Shown: one piece after another, positions 42,350 to 51,707 of the stretch
How the letters are laid out: every line of letters starts with the position of its first letter
Position numbering within the stretch: position 1 is the first letter of the stretch
From: an uncultured Neglectibacter sp.
Lineage (GTDB): Bacteria > Bacillota > Clostridia > Oscillospirales > Acutalibacteraceae
Direction: 5' to 3'
Assembly (NCBI GenBank): GCA_904419785.1
Contig: CAJFSY010000002.1
Coordinates: 97,374-161,373 of the forward strand
DNA: 64,000 nt
The notes under the pieces: model-generated
Databases searched by the model: none
What the model was told of the DNA's origin: nothing
The model's input: only the letters and a program-made list of their open reading frames with translations
Position numbers and translations under genes: made by a program

Positions 42350-42359
42350 GGAGGAAACC

Positions 42360-43583
42360 GTGGATCGAGTAAAACCAGAGCTGCTCTCTCCCGCCGGGGA
42401 TCGGGAGCGGCTGGAAGCAGCGGTGCGCTACGGCGCGGACGCGGTATACTTGGCGGGGAAAAGTTTTGGCATGCGTTCGGCCCCAGCCAATTTCGGCGGG
42501 GAAGAATTGCGGGATGCCGTGACTTTCTGCCATGAAAATGGGGTAAAGGTATATGTCACCTGCAATACTTTGCCCCGGAACGAGGACTTTCAGGAATTGC
42601 CCGGATTTTTGGCAGCCTGCCAGGAAATGGGAGTGGACGCGTTCATTATCTCTGACTTGGGAGTGCTGGCCATGGCCAAGAAGGTCGCCCCTGATGTGGA
42701 GCGGCATATCTCCACCCAAACCGGGATCGTGAATTTCGCGGCGGCCCAGGTTTGCTGGGAACTGGGGGCAAAACGGGTGGTCTTGGCCAGAGAAGTGCCC
42801 CTTTCGGAGATTCGGGGGATTCGTGAGAATACCGACCCAGGGCTGGAATTGGAAGCTTTCGTTCATGGCGCCATGTGCATGTCGTTCTCCGGAAGGTGTG
42901 TCATCTCCAACTACCTGACCGGCCGGGACGCCAACCGGGGAGAATGCGCCCAGCCTTGCCGCTGGGAGTATCATCTGACGGAAGCACAGCGTCCCGGAGA
43001 AGAATTTACCCTGGTGCAGGAAGAGAAAGGCGCGTATTTCTTCAATTCCAACGATTTGCGGATGATCGACCATATCCCGGAGATGATGGAAGCCGGTATC
43101 TCCAGCTTGAAAATTGAAGGCCGGGCGAAATCAGCGTATTACGTGGCCTGCGTTACTGCGGCTTATAGGCAGGCGATCGACTTTGCCTGGGAACATCCGG
43201 GAGAACCTCTTCCACCGGCGATTTTGGAAGAAACAGAGAAGATCAGCCATAGGCCATATTCCCACGGTTTCTATTTTGGCGGAGAGCCCGGCCAGACTCT
43301 GGACCGGAGCCACTATGCCAGAAATTATGAGCTGGTGGCCGTTTGTGAGGGCCGGGAAGGAAAATGCCTGCGTTTGCGGCAGCGCAACCGCTTTTTCAGC
43401 GGGGAAACAGTGGATATTTTGCAGCCGGGCAAAGAGTCCTTTACAGCGCAGCTGACGAAGATTTTCAATGGGGATATGGAACCTATTGAGAAAGCCCCCC
43501 ATGCGGAAATGCTTGTCTATTGGGAGACGGATGAGGAAGTGGAAGCCGGGGCGTATCTGCGGGTGAAAAAGCAAAAAGAATAA
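42360..43583 (+). CDS. U32-family peptidase-like protein (TrhP/YrrO type)
   Basis: 407 residues from GTG 42360, six bases past TAAGGAGG; the track's earlier start runs through mltG. PELLSPAGDRERLEAAVRYGADAVYLAG and the family signature EAFVHGAMCMSFSGRCVISNYLTGRDANRGECAQPCRW are clear, with NSNDLRMIDHIPEMMEAGISSLKIEGR downstream. Cysteines in that signature can hold an iron-sulfur cluster. Relatives YrrN/YrrO (TrhP) are needed for 5-hydroxyuridine formation at tRNA position 34, so tRNA modification is more likely than proteolysis. Terminator follows. Confidence 0.9.
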   Translation: MDRVKPELLSPAGDRERLEAAVRYGADAVYLAGKSFGMRSAPANFGGEELRDAVTFCHENGVKVYVTCNTLPRNEDFQELPGFLAACQEMGVDAFIISDLGVLAMAKKVAPDVERHISTQTGIVNFAAAQVCWELGAKRVVLAREVPLSEIRGIRENTDPGLELEAFVHGAMCMSFSGRCVISNYLTGRDANRGECAQPCRWEYHLTEAQRPGEEFTLVQEEKGAYFFNSNDLRMIDHIPEMMEAGISSLKIEGRAKSAYYVACVTAAYRQAIDFAWEHPGEPLPPAILEETEKISHRPYSHGFYFGGEPGQTLDRSHYARNYELVAVCEGREGKCLRLRQRNRFFSGETVDILQPGKESFTAQLTKIFNGDMEPIEKAPHAEMLVYWETDEEVEAGAYLRVKKQKE

Positions 43584-43586
43584 CGG

Positions 43587-43622
43587 TTCCGTCCACTCGG
43601 TTTCGGGTGGACGGATTTTTCT
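43587..43622 (+). terminator. Terminator of the U32 gene
   Basis: TCCGTCCAC TCGGTTTCGG GTGGACGGA followed by TTTTTCTTT: nine-base stem with U-tract. Confidence 0.88.
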
Positions 43623-43689
43623 TTATCCCTTCTCTTTCCATGGCCTTTCGCATATGTTTTTTGTAAGTGGAAAGAAAGGGTGATCCCAT

Positions 43690-44823
43690 ATGAAAAAATT
43701 CAGGGTGTTCGTGTTGACAGCTTTCCTTGCCGTAGCCATCATTGTGCAAGGAATTCCCGCCCATGCTGAAGAGCTTACCATCACTGCGCCTTCCGGGGTG
43801 CTGATGGAGGCTTCTACCGGCCGGGTGCTTTTTGAGAAAAATCCCCATGAAGTCCGGCCTTGCGCGTCTATCACCAAGGTAATGACCCTTTGCCTTGTAT
43901 TCGAAGCCATCGATGACGGGCGCCTTTCTTTAGACCAAACGCTGACAGCCTCTGCCCACGCTGCCTCTATGGGCGGGTCGGACATCTGGCTGGAAGAGGG
44001 GGAGTCTATGTCGGTAAACGATTTGATAAAAGCTACTGTGATCATGAGTGCCAACGATGCCGCCGTGGTTTTAGCGGAAGCCGTTTCCGGAAGTGAAGAA
44101 TCCTTTGTGGCGGCTATGAATGAAAAAGCCAAAGAATTGGGAATGAACGACACCGTATTCAAAAACTGCAACGGCTTGGACGAAGAAGGCCATGTGACCA
44201 GCGCTTACGATGTGGCTTTGATGAGCCGTGAGCTGATCAGCCATGAAAAAATATTCGATTACACCCTTACTTGGATGGATTCCGTGCGGAATGGGGAAAC
44301 TCAGCTTGTGAACACGAATAAGCTGATTCGTTCCTACCAGGGGATCACTGGGCTGAAAACAGGCACTACCGGAGAGGCGGGGAGCTGTATCACCGCCACA
44401 GCGGAACGGGAAGGCTTGGAACTGATCGGTGTGGTGCTGGGGGCGGATTCCACCGACCACCGCTTTCAGGATGCCGCCGCTCTTTTGGACTATGGTTTTG
44501 CCAACTGGAAAGTGACTGTGCCGGAGCTTCCGGCCCTGGAGCGCGTTCCTGTAAGCAGAGGGATGTCCCCGGATGTAGCCCCTCAAACAGGAGAAAGCCC
44601 TAAATTGCTTTTGCGGGCCACAGAGTCAGGCGAAGTGGAAACAGAAGTGGAATGGAAAGAATTGACAGCCCCTATTTGCGTGGGGGATGTGATCGGTACG
44701 GTGCGGTACAGCCTGGGCGGAGAGACTTTGGCGGAAGTGGATATCACCGCTGGGGAAAACGTGGAAGCGGTGACGTTTGCTTCGGCTTTCGAGTATTTGC
44801 TCAGCGCCATATTTACTTTGTAG
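43690..44823 (+). CDS. D-alanyl-D-alanine carboxypeptidase (DacF/PBP5 type)
   Basis: Secreted serine peptidase S11 that trims the terminal D-Ala of peptidoglycan. Signal peptide MKKFRVFVLTAFLAVAIIVQG with cleavage after AHA. Motifs: SITK (SxxK, nucleophile Ser, about residue 59), SAN (IMSANDAA) and KTG (TGLKTGTTG). The C-terminal ~95 residues form the beta-rich domain of PBP5-like enzymes, ending in a hydrophobic FEYLLSAIFTL that could serve as a membrane anchor. 377 residues. SD AGAAAGGG. Confidence 0.95.
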   Translation: MKKFRVFVLTAFLAVAIIVQGIPAHAEELTITAPSGVLMEASTGRVLFEKNPHEVRPCASITKVMTLCLVFEAIDDGRLSLDQTLTASAHAASMGGSDIWLEEGESMSVNDLIKATVIMSANDAAVVLAEAVSGSEESFVAAMNEKAKELGMNDTVFKNCNGLDEEGHVTSAYDVALMSRELISHEKIFDYTLTWMDSVRNGETQLVNTNKLIRSYQGITGLKTGTTGEAGSCITATAEREGLELIGVVLGADSTDHRFQDAAALLDYGFANWKVTVPELPALERVPVSRGMSPDVAPQTGESPKLLLRATESGEVETEVEWKELTAPICVGDVIGTVRYSLGGETLAEVDITAGENVEAVTFASAFEYLLSAIFTL

Positions 44824-44869
44824 GAAAAAGGTGGCTTTGCAACTTTTTTGGAAACAGTGCGGTACAAAC

Positions 44870-44898
44870 TTGCAAATTGTCTCAACTTATTGTAGAAT
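44870..44898 (+). promoter_or_regulatory. Sigma-A promoter of pgi
   Basis: TTGCAA (44870-44875), 17-base spacer, TAGAAT (44893-44898), giving a leader of about 110 bases. Confidence 0.75.
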
Positions 44899-45015
44899 AG
44901 AAGCACAAAGCACGGTGTCTCTCTTTTCCGTGAGCGGAAGAACCGGCCCTGAGGTTTCCATCTTGGGGAAGAAAGCGGGAGACGCCCTGGGAACCATCAC
45001 AAGGAGGTTTTTGCA

Positions 45016-46356
45016 ATGCCACTGAAACTGGAAGCTGGCTATCTGAACGGCTTTGTTTCCCAGCACGAATATGAGGCCATCGAGCCACAGGTTAAAACAG
45101 CCCATCAGCTGCTCATGACTAAAACCGGAATGGGCAATGATTTTTTGGGTTGGGTTGACCTTCCTACAGAATATGATAAAGAAGAGTTCTCCAGAATCAA
45201 GGCCGCGGCCAAGAAGATTCAGGGAAATTCAGAAGTGTTTGTGGTCATCGGCATCGGCGGTTCTTATTTGGGAGCCCGGGCTGCCATCGAGTTTTTGAAG
45301 TCCGATAAATATAATGACCTGCGCAAAGGTACCCCGGCCATTTATTTTGCCGGCAACAGCATCAGCTCTACCGCTTTGGCGGAATTGGTATCCATCTGCG
45401 AAGGCAAGGATATCTCCATCAACATGATCTCCAAATCCGGCACCACCACTGAGCCCGCTATCGCGTTCCGGGTGTTCCGGGAATTGCTGGAGAAAAAATA
45501 CGGCAAGGAAGGCGCTCGGGAGCGCATCTTCTGCACCACCGATAAGGCAAAGGGCACATTGAAGCACTTGGCCGATGAAGAAGGCTATGAGACCTTTGTA
45601 GTGCCCGACGATGTGGGCGGCCGTTATTCCGTGCTGACTGCCGTGGGCTTGCTGCCCATCGCCGTAGCCGGAGCGGATATCGACGCTTTGATGGCTGGCG
45701 CCGCTAAAGCCGCGCAACAGTATAATACTCCTTCCATTGAGGAAAACGATTGCTATAAATACGCTTCTATCCGGAACATCCTCTATAATAAGGGGAAGTG
45801 CACCGAAGTTATGGTCAGCTATGAGCCCTGCTATGCCATGATGAACGAGTGGTGGAAGCAGCTCTTCGGCGAAAGCGAAGGCAAGGATAACAAGGGATTG
45901 TTCCCGGCTTCTGTGGTGTTCTCAACGGACCTGCACTCTTTAGGGCAGTATATCCAGGACGGCCGCCGTACCATGTTTGAGACAGTGGTGCTCATCGACA
46001 AGCCCAAGCATGAAATCGCCTTGGGCAAAGACCCCACCGATGTGGATGGCTTGAACTATCTGGAAGGCCGCACCATGGCGTTTGTTAACGAAAAAGCTTT
46101 CGAGGGTACTGTTTTGGCCCACAACGATGGCGGCGTGCCCAACGTGGTGATCCATGTTCCCGACTTCTCTGAGGACAGCCTGGGCCAGCTGATCTACTTC
46201 TTTGAGAAAGCCTGCGCTATCTCTGGTTATATGCTGGGTGTCAATCCCTTTGACCAGCCCGGCGTGGAAAGCTATAAGAAAAATATGTTTGCCCTGCTGG
46301 GCAAGCCCGGCTACGAAGAAGCAAAAGCGGAGCTGGAAAAGCGTCTGTCCCGGTAA
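45016..46356 (+). CDS. pgi: Glucose-6-phosphate isomerase
   Basis: Interconverts glucose-6-phosphate and fructose-6-phosphate, feeding both glycolysis and GlmS (end of window). 446 residues, the short Firmicutes form: [42 protein letters not shown], and the late [21 protein letters not shown] with catalytic residues. SD AAGGAGG. Confidence 0.98.
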   Translation: MPLKLEAGYLNGFVSQHEYEAIEPQVKTAHQLLMTKTGMGNDFLGWVDLPTEYDKEEFSRIKAAAKKIQGNSEVFVVIGIGGSYLGARAAIEFLKSDKYNDLRKGTPAIYFAGNSISSTALAELVSICEGKDISINMISKSGTTTEPAIAFRVFRELLEKKYGKEGARERIFCTTDKAKGTLKHLADEEGYETFVVPDDVGGRYSVLTAVGLLPIAVAGADIDALMAGAAKAAQQYNTPSIEENDCYKYASIRNILYNKGKCTEVMVSYEPCYAMMNEWWKQLFGESEGKDNKGLFPASVVFSTDLHSLGQYIQDGRRTMFETVVLIDKPKHEIALGKDPTDVDGLNYLEGRTMAFVNEKAFEGTVLAHNDGGVPNVVIHVPDFSEDSLGQLIYFFEKACAISGYMLGVNPFDQPGVESYKKNMFALLGKPGYEEAKAELEKRLSR

Positions 46357-46391
46357 GGGAGGGGCAACCATTGGCAGAACCCCGCTCCCTT
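46355..46391 (+). other. Intercistronic hairpin between pgi and the P-loop gene
   Basis: AAGGGAGGGG ... CCCCGCTCCCTT pairs over about ten bases. With no T-run after it, it is more likely to protect the pgi mRNA end than to stop transcription. Confidence 0.5.
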
Positions 46392-46425
46392 GGGGCGGAA
46401 TAATAAAATAAAGGAGAGTTGTACC

Positions 46426-46839
46426 ATGATTACTCTTTTGACTGGCAAAAAAGGCTCCGGCAAGACCAAAAAACTCATCGACCTGGCCAACGCTGCTGTG
46501 GAAAAATCCAACGGCAATGTGGTGGTAGTTGAGAAAGGCTTGAAGCTGACTTACGATATTTCCCATAACGCCCGTCTGGTCGATATCGATGCATACGATG
46601 TGAAAGGCGGAAAGGGCCTGTATGGGTTCTTGGCTGGCATTTGTGCCGGAAATTACGACGTGACCGATATTTTTGTGGATTCCACTTTGAAGATTACCGG
46701 CACTGGCGCCGAGGTTATGGATTTGCTGGTGAATGACCTGAAGAAGCTGGAGAAGGAATCTGGCGCGAACTTCGTGCTTTCTGTCTCCGCTGCTGACGAG
46801 GAGATCCCCGCCTCTGTCGCGGAATTTGTCGCGAAATAA
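46426..46839 (+). CDS. Small P-loop NTPase of unknown function
   Basis: 137 residues starting MITLLTGKKGSGKTKKLIDLAN; Walker A is GKKGSGKT and a Walker B-like strand is TDIFVDSTLKI. The fold order (P-loop strand, VVVVEKGLKLTYDISHNARLVDID, Walker B, then FVLSVSAADEEIP) resembles thymidine-kinase/RecA-like cores but is too short for either. Similar clostridial proteins are loosely annotated as PilT-like, which the sequence does not support. SD AAAGGAGAG. It is in the same direction as pgi, ends at a terminator and has no obvious functional partner. Confidence 0.75.
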   Translation: MITLLTGKKGSGKTKKLIDLANAAVEKSNGNVVVVEKGLKLTYDISHNARLVDIDAYDVKGGKGLYGFLAGICAGNYDVTDIFVDSTLKITGTGAEVMDLLVNDLKKLEKESGANFVLSVSAADEEIPASVAEFVAK

Positions 46840-46870
46840 ACAGCGCCCTGCGGGTTGACTGTATCTGTTT

Positions 46871-46902
46871 GGGGAAGGCGGCTTTCGGGCCGCCTTTTCC
46901 CC
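46871..46902 (+). terminator. Terminator after the P-loop gene
   Basis: GGGGAAGGCGGC, loop TTTCGG, GCCGCCTTTTCCCC: long stem with TTTT on the 3' arm. Confidence 0.75.
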
Positions 46903-46990
46903 TGATTGGCCCAATGTTTTTTTAGGGGCCTAAAAGGACTAGCAGGTATTCAGCTTGTCAGTTTTTACGGCTGGATAGGCGTAAAAGGGC

Positions 46991-47019
46991 TTGACAAAGA
47001 GAACCTGTCTCATTATAAT
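46991..47019 (+). promoter_or_regulatory. Perfect consensus promoter of the DUF177-rpmF operon
   Basis: TTGACA (46991-46996), 17 bases, TATAAT (47014-47019). The start site near 47026 excludes the track ORF start at 46906 and supports ATG 47047. Confidence 0.9.
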
Positions 47020-47046
47020 ATATCAGTACGGCATGAGGAAAAGAAT

Positions 47047-47538
47047 ATGACCATCGATCTGCGAAAGTATTTTCTGGGCAGCAGTGAAACGCTGGAATAC
47101 GGAATAGACCTTTCCGGTATGGAATTGGGCGGTGTCAAGCCGTTTTGTGCGCCGGTAAAAGTCTGTATTGAGCTGAAAGGCTCAGCCGCTTCCGTGGAGC
47201 TGACGGGAAAGGCCGTCTATACCATGACGATGCCATGCGACCGTTGCTTCGAGGTGACAACACAAGAGCGGCAAACTGATTTTTTCCATGTTTTGGTGCG
47301 GGAGCTCAGTGATGAAGAGGATAATGACGGCCAGTTCGTAGTGGTGCCTGATGAGCAGCTGGATATGGACCAGCTGGTTACGGAGGACATCCTGTTGGAT
47401 CTGCCGAGCAAGTTCCTCTGTTCCCCGGATTGCAAAGGGCTTTGCCCTATTTGCGGCAAGAACCTGAACCAGGGCGATTGCGGCTGTGAACGGGATTCGG
47501 TGGACCCAAGATTGGCCATCTTGAAAGAGTTGCTGTAA
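47047..47538 (+). CDS. DUF177/YceD-family protein
   Basis: 163 residues from ATG 47047 (SD GAGGAAAAG). YceD proteins are linked with rpmF and 23S rRNA accumulation in bacteria and plants. The conserved CDRCFE motif and the C-terminal Cys cluster CSPDCKGLCPICGKNLNQGDCGC, a likely zinc site, are present, followed by DPRLAILKELL. rpmF starts 117 bases downstream with no terminator between, the usual gene pair. Confidence 0.93.
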   Translation: MTIDLRKYFLGSSETLEYGIDLSGMELGGVKPFCAPVKVCIELKGSAASVELTGKAVYTMTMPCDRCFEVTTQERQTDFFHVLVRELSDEEDNDGQFVVVPDEQLDMDQLVTEDILLDLPSKFLCSPDCKGLCPICGKNLNQGDCGCERDSVDPRLAILKELL

Positions 47539-47655
47539 AGCGGCGGGTAAGGCTGTCTTGGCATTAAGTTGTGCCGGACGTTTTGTGAAAACTGGACCGT
47601 GGGGGAACTCCTTCGCGGCAGAATATCATCTTCGATAGATTAAGGAGGTGCACCC

Positions 47656-47838
47656 ATGGCAGTACCCAAGCGGAAAGTATCCAGCGCGCGGCAGAACAAG
47701 CGGCGTTCCAATGTGTGGAAGCTCCAAGCTCCCGCTCTTATGAGATGCCCCCAGTGCGGCGAGTACAAGACACCTCACAGAGTTTGCGGCAACTGCGGCT
47801 ACTACAATGGCCGTGCCGTTGTGAAGAAGGACGCTTAA
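47656..47838 (+). CDS. rpmF: 50S ribosomal protein L32
   Basis: 60-residue L32: [19 protein letters not shown] start and a Cys4 zinc ribbon [23 protein letters not shown], the zinc-binding form. SD AAGGAGGTG. Confidence 0.98.
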   Translation: MAVPKRKVSSARQNKRRSNVWKLQAPALMRCPQCGEYKTPHRVCGNCGYYNGRAVVKKDA

Positions 47839-47854
47839 ATTTTAGGCAATGGTG

Positions 47855-47893
47855 AGAAGGGAACGCGGGGAAAGCGCTCCCTTCTTTATTTTT
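47855..47893 (+). terminator. Terminator of rpmF
   Basis: GAAGGGA-A-CGC-GGGGAAA-GCG-C-TCCCTTC followed by TTTATTTTT. Confidence 0.85.
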
Positions 47894-47930
47894 ACCGGCG
47901 AATTCTGCCGGTAGAAAGGGGAGAATGACG

Positions 47931-49286
47931 ATGGCGGTGAGAATCGACGGGGTAGACCCCAAAAGCCGTGCCCAGCGTTTGGGCATTTTACCGGGTGACA
48001 TGCTGTTGTCCATCAATGGCAAAGAGATCGTGGATGTGCTGGATTACCGCTTTCTGGAGACGGAACGGGAACTGCGGCTTTCCCTCTCGCGGGATGGGAA
48101 GCCCTATGAGGTGGAATTGGTCAAACCCCAATATGCTGAGATCGGCTTGGAGTTTGAGACCTATCTGATGGACAAGCAGCGTTCCTGCCGGAATAAGTGC
48201 ATTTTCTGCTTTATCGACCAGATGCCTCCTGGTATGCGGGAGACTCTCTATTTCAAAGACGATGACGACCGGCTCTCTTTTTTGTTTGGCAATTATATCA
48301 CTTTGACCAACATCGATGACCGGGAAGTGGACCGTATCCTTTCCATGCACATCAGTCCCATCAATATTTCGGTCCACACTATGGACCCGGAACTGAGGTG
48401 CAAGATGATGCACAACCGCTTCGCAGGGGAAGCTTTGCGGCACTTGTACCGTTTGGCGGAAGGCGGCGTGAAGCTGAATTGCCAGATCGTTCTGTGTCCC
48501 GGTATCAACGACGGCCCTGCATTGGAATATTCCTTGGAAAAACTCTACTCGCTGGGAGAAGGCGTTCTAAGCGTGGCTTGCGTGCCTGTGGGCTTGACCC
48601 GTTTCAGGGAAGGGCTGTACCCCTTGGTGCCTTACCAGCAGCAGACTGCTGGGGATGTGCTGGATATCCTAGAGCGTTGGGGCGAAAAGTGGAAAGCGGA
48701 GCGGGGATCCAGAACCGTATATGGTTCGGATGAGTTGTATCTCCTCGCGAAGCGCCCCATCCCGCCGTTGGAGTTTTATGAAGATTTTCCCCAGATCGAG
48801 AACGGAGTGGGGATGCTGCGGAATCTCCAAGACGAGTTCGACTGGGCTTTGGAAGATTTGGAGCTGCCTGAGAAACCCAGGAAAGTGACGATCCCCACTG
48901 GGGAGGGCTGCTACGAGTTCCTGGACCATCTTCTTGACGGATTGCGGGAGAAATGTCATAATTGTACTATTGAGTTGCTTCCAATAAAAAACGACTTCTT
49001 TGGAGGAAGCGTAAACGTCACCGGGCTGCTCACAGGCCAGGATATCCTCAAAAACCTGAAAGGCCGTGACCTGGGGGACGAGGTTCTGTTGGCGTCCAAT
49101 ATGCTCCGGGCGGGAGAGGATGTTTTCTTAGATGACATGACCGTGGAAGAGCTGTCGCAAGCTTTGGGCGTGCCGGTGCGCAGGGTGGAAAATACGGGAG
49201 ACGCGTTGGCGGCGGCGATCGCTGGAAACGCCGCTCCTCCGGCGCCTGGCCACAATCCCTATGAAGCTTCTTGGGAGCACAGGTGA
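47931..49286 (+). CDS. DUF512 protein: PDZ plus radical SAM
   Basis: 451 residues. The N-terminal PDZ-like domain (about 1-70, RAQRLGILPGDMLLSINGKEI) is followed by a radical SAM core with SCRNKCIFCFIDQMP (Cys-x3-Cys-x2-Cys) and a C-terminal DUF512 region (about 240-430) including GYDEL-like GSDELYLLAKRPIPP and GCYEFLDHLLDGL. Conserved next to der in Clostridia, as here (60 bases), but without a known substrate; the neighbour suggests a link to ribosome biogenesis. ATG 47931 is 7 bases after AGGGGAG; the track's ATG 47925 sits on that site. Confidence 0.9.
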   Translation: MAVRIDGVDPKSRAQRLGILPGDMLLSINGKEIVDVLDYRFLETERELRLSLSRDGKPYEVELVKPQYAEIGLEFETYLMDKQRSCRNKCIFCFIDQMPPGMRETLYFKDDDDRLSFLFGNYITLTNIDDREVDRILSMHISPINISVHTMDPELRCKMMHNRFAGEALRHLYRLAEGGVKLNCQIVLCPGINDGPALEYSLEKLYSLGEGVLSVACVPVGLTRFREGLYPLVPYQQQTAGDVLDILERWGEKWKAERGSRTVYGSDELYLLAKRPIPPLEFYEDFPQIENGVGMLRNLQDEFDWALEDLELPEKPRKVTIPTGEGCYEFLDHLLDGLREKCHNCTIELLPIKNDFFGGSVNVTGLLTGQDILKNLKGRDLGDEVLLASNMLRAGEDVFLDDMTVEELSQALGVPVRRVENTGDALAAAIAGNAAPPAPGHNPYEASWEHR

Positions 49287-49346
49287 CCTGTGGATACTGT
49301 TTTGGCCCCGGTAAGGGGAGCATCAGGAAAAGGTTGGTGAAACTTT

Positions 49347-50672
49347 ATGGCAAAACCTATCGTAGCTATCGTGGGCAGGCCCAATGTGGGAAAGTCCACG
49401 CTGTTCAATAAGATCGTGGGGCGAAGGCTCTCTATCGTAGAGGATACGCCCGGCGTTACCCGTGACCGTATTTTCGGCGACAGCGAGTGGTGCGGCCGGA
49501 AATTCTCCCTGGTGGATACCGGAGGTATCGAGCCCGCATCTAAAGACGTGATTCTTACCCAAATGCGGGAACAGGCGCAGATCGCCATTGATTCTGCCAG
49601 CGCCATCATTTTCGTCACCGATATCCGCACCGGTGTGACCGCTACTGACGCGGATGTGGCCGCCATCCTGCTCAAGAGCGGCGTCCCGGTGGTGTTGTGC
49701 GTCAATAAATGCGACCAGGTGGGCGAGCCTCCGGCGGAATTTTACGAGTTTTATAATCTGGGCCTGGGCGACCCGGTGATGGTTTCTTCGGTGCATGGCC
49801 ATGGTACCGGCGACCTGCTGGACCGGGTCTGTGAAGTGCTGCCCCCGGACCAGGAGGAAGAAGAGGAAGGGGAAGTCATCAAAGTAGCGGTGATCGGAAA
49901 GCCCAATGTAGGCAAATCCTCTTTGGTGAATAAGGTTTCCGGTGAGAACCGGTGCATTGTCTCAGATATTGCCGGCACCACCCGGGATGCGGTGGACACC
50001 ACCATTCAAAACGATTTTGGTACCTTTACGTTTATCGATACGGCGGGCTTGCGGCGCAAAAGCAAGGTGGAGGACGCTATCGAGCATTACAGCAATTTGC
50101 GCGCGGAGATGGCGGTAGAGCGGGCCGACGTATGCCTGATCCTCATCGACGCGGAGGTAGGCTTTACTGAGCAGGATTCCAAAGTGGCAGGCATTGCCCA
50201 TGAAGCTGGTAAGGGCTGCGTTATCTGCGTGAACAAATGGGACGCCATCGAGAAAGACGGAAAGACCATGCAGGAAATGCGGGCAAAGCTGGAAAACGAC
50301 TTTTCTTTTATGTCTTACGCGCCCATCCTGTTTATTTCGGCGAAAACAGGGCAGCGGCTTGACAAGATGTTTGAGATGATCAAGCTGGTGGCTTCCTCCA
50401 ACGCGATGCGGGTCACCACCGGTACTTTGAACGATATACTGGCCCAGGCTACCGCTCGTGTGCAGCCTCCCACGGATAAAGGCAAGCGGTTGAAGATTTA
50501 CTATATGACCCAGGCTTCCACCAAGCCCCCTACGTTTATTTGTTTTGTCAATGACCACGAGTTGTTCCATTTTTCCTACCAGCGCTATTTGGAAAACCGC
50601 ATCCGGGAGACCTTTGGGCTGGAAGGCACTCCTATACGGATGATCGTGCGGGAACGTGGCGAAAAAGATTAA
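49347..50672 (+). CDS. der: Ribosome biogenesis GTPase Der (EngA)
   Basis: Essential 50S-assembly GTPase with two tandem G domains: GRPNVGKSTLFNKIVG (residue ~9) with DTGGI and NKCD, and GKPNVGKSSLVNKVSGE (~180) with DTAGLRRKSKVED and NKWD. A KH-like C-domain (about 355-441) ends GTPIRMIVRERGEKD. 441 residues, standard. plsY starts 33 bases on. Confidence 0.98.
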   Translation: MAKPIVAIVGRPNVGKSTLFNKIVGRRLSIVEDTPGVTRDRIFGDSEWCGRKFSLVDTGGIEPASKDVILTQMREQAQIAIDSASAIIFVTDIRTGVTATDADVAAILLKSGVPVVLCVNKCDQVGEPPAEFYEFYNLGLGDPVMVSSVHGHGTGDLLDRVCEVLPPDQEEEEEGEVIKVAVIGKPNVGKSSLVNKVSGENRCIVSDIAGTTRDAVDTTIQNDFGTFTFIDTAGLRRKSKVEDAIEHYSNLRAEMAVERADVCLILIDAEVGFTEQDSKVAGIAHEAGKGCVICVNKWDAIEKDGKTMQEMRAKLENDFSFMSYAPILFISAKTGQRLDKMFEMIKLVASSNAMRVTTGTLNDILAQATARVQPPTDKGKRLKIYYMTQASTKPPTFICFVNDHELFHFSYQRYLENRIRETFGLEGTPIRMIVRERGEKD

Positions 50673-50705
50673 AACGAGACATAGGAAAGGCGGGTAAAAA
50701 GGCAC

Positions 50706-51410
50706 ATGGCATATGAGGTTTTGGCACTGGCGCTGACAGCGCTGGCAGGTTATCTGCTGGGAAGCATCAATTCTTCCATCATTCTCACTTGGTTCTTTAA
50801 AAATAAGGAGGATATCCGCAAATATGGCAGCGGCAACGCGGGCATGACAAATGTCCTGCGCAGCGTGGGAAAGCTTCCCGCCGCTTTGACCTTTGTGGGG
50901 GATTTCCTCAAGTGTGTGGCAGCTGTGCTGCTTTCTCAGGCGTTTGTAATGCTGTTTGCCGGCCAACAGCCCGGGGAGCTTTATGACGTTGCCCGATATG
51001 TAGCGGGCGTGGCGTGTGTGCTGGGACATATTTTCCCGGTGTATTACGGCTTCCGGGGCGGCAAAGGTGTGGTGACTTCCGCCGCGATGATCGCTCTTAC
51101 CGATTGGCGGGTATTCCTGCTGGTGTTGTTGACGTTTATTGTGGTGTTTGCCTGGAAGCGGATTGTCTCTTTGGCTTCTGTGTGCTGTGCGGTGCTGTAT
51201 CCGGTGTTTACGTTCCTGTTCTTGTATTTGGTAGAATTCAGCGGGAGCCCACTGCAAAATCATGGGGAGCACAGCTTGGCATATCTGCTCTTTGCCACAG
51301 CATCGGCTATTTTCGTGGGTTTGACAGTGATAGTAAAGCATAAGAGCAACATTGGCCGTTTGCGCCGCGGAGAGGAAAAGCCCATCATCTTTGGTAAGAA
51401 AGCGAACTGA
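50706..51410 (+). CDS. plsY: Glycerol-3-phosphate acyltransferase PlsY
   Basis: Membrane acyltransferase using acyl-phosphate from PlsX to make lysophosphatidate. Motifs GYLLGSINSSIIL, YGSGNAGMTNVLRSVGK and GHIFPVYYGFRGGKGVVT are all intact; five to six membrane segments. 234 residues, slightly longer than the usual ~200, the extra being a longer cytoplasmic end (HKSNIGRLRRGEEKPIIFGKKAN). The der-plsY order is common in Clostridia. Confidence 0.97.
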   Translation: MAYEVLALALTALAGYLLGSINSSIILTWFFKNKEDIRKYGSGNAGMTNVLRSVGKLPAALTFVGDFLKCVAAVLLSQAFVMLFAGQQPGELYDVARYVAGVACVLGHIFPVYYGFRGGKGVVTSAAMIALTDWRVFLLVLLTFIVVFAWKRIVSLASVCCAVLYPVFTFLFLYLVEFSGSPLQNHGEHSLAYLLFATASAIFVGLTVIVKHKSNIGRLRRGEEKPIIFGKKAN

Positions 51411-51707
51411 TGGTTTGCTGCTTTTCGTAGAGGTGAGAAGGTGTCCTGGTTTAACAGGAACTTTGCGGGCGGTTATTTGAGGAAATTGTCCGTTTTTAGC
51501 GCTTTCGAGAAGTATAAAAGCGGATTTCTTTCCATAAAAATAGAACGTGGCTTTTCTCGTAAGGTTTTGTCAAAACGGGCCGCAAGGCTTACCTGATATT
51601 GACTTTTGTGCTTCTATGTATTATTATTATCATCAGTCAAATACTAGTTTTGTAAACCAAAAGTATGCAGGCTAGCTTTGCTTGAAACGCCGTTAGGAAG
51701 TGTGAAT
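51411..51707 (+). other. Intergenic region before murA
   Basis: About 300 bases, AT-richer than its surroundings, without a supported gene. It holds a weak hairpin CGCTTT...AAAGCG (51500-51530), no clear plsY terminator, and the murA promoter near its 3' end. Confidence 0.5.
51599..51627 (+). promoter_or_regulatory. Sigma-A promoter of murA
   Basis: TTGACT (51599-51604), 17-base spacer, TATTAT (51622-51627), ~80 bases before the start codon. Confidence 0.7.

Noticed and set aside
46355-46391. Terminator between pgi and the P-loop gene
   Set aside because: The hairpin is strong but followed by GGGGCGG rather than a T-tract, so listed only as an intercistronic hairpin.
49962-51341. 459-codon minus-strand ORF across der-plsY
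   Set aside because: Antisense shadow across two recognisable genes, with no ribosome binding site or conserved motif.
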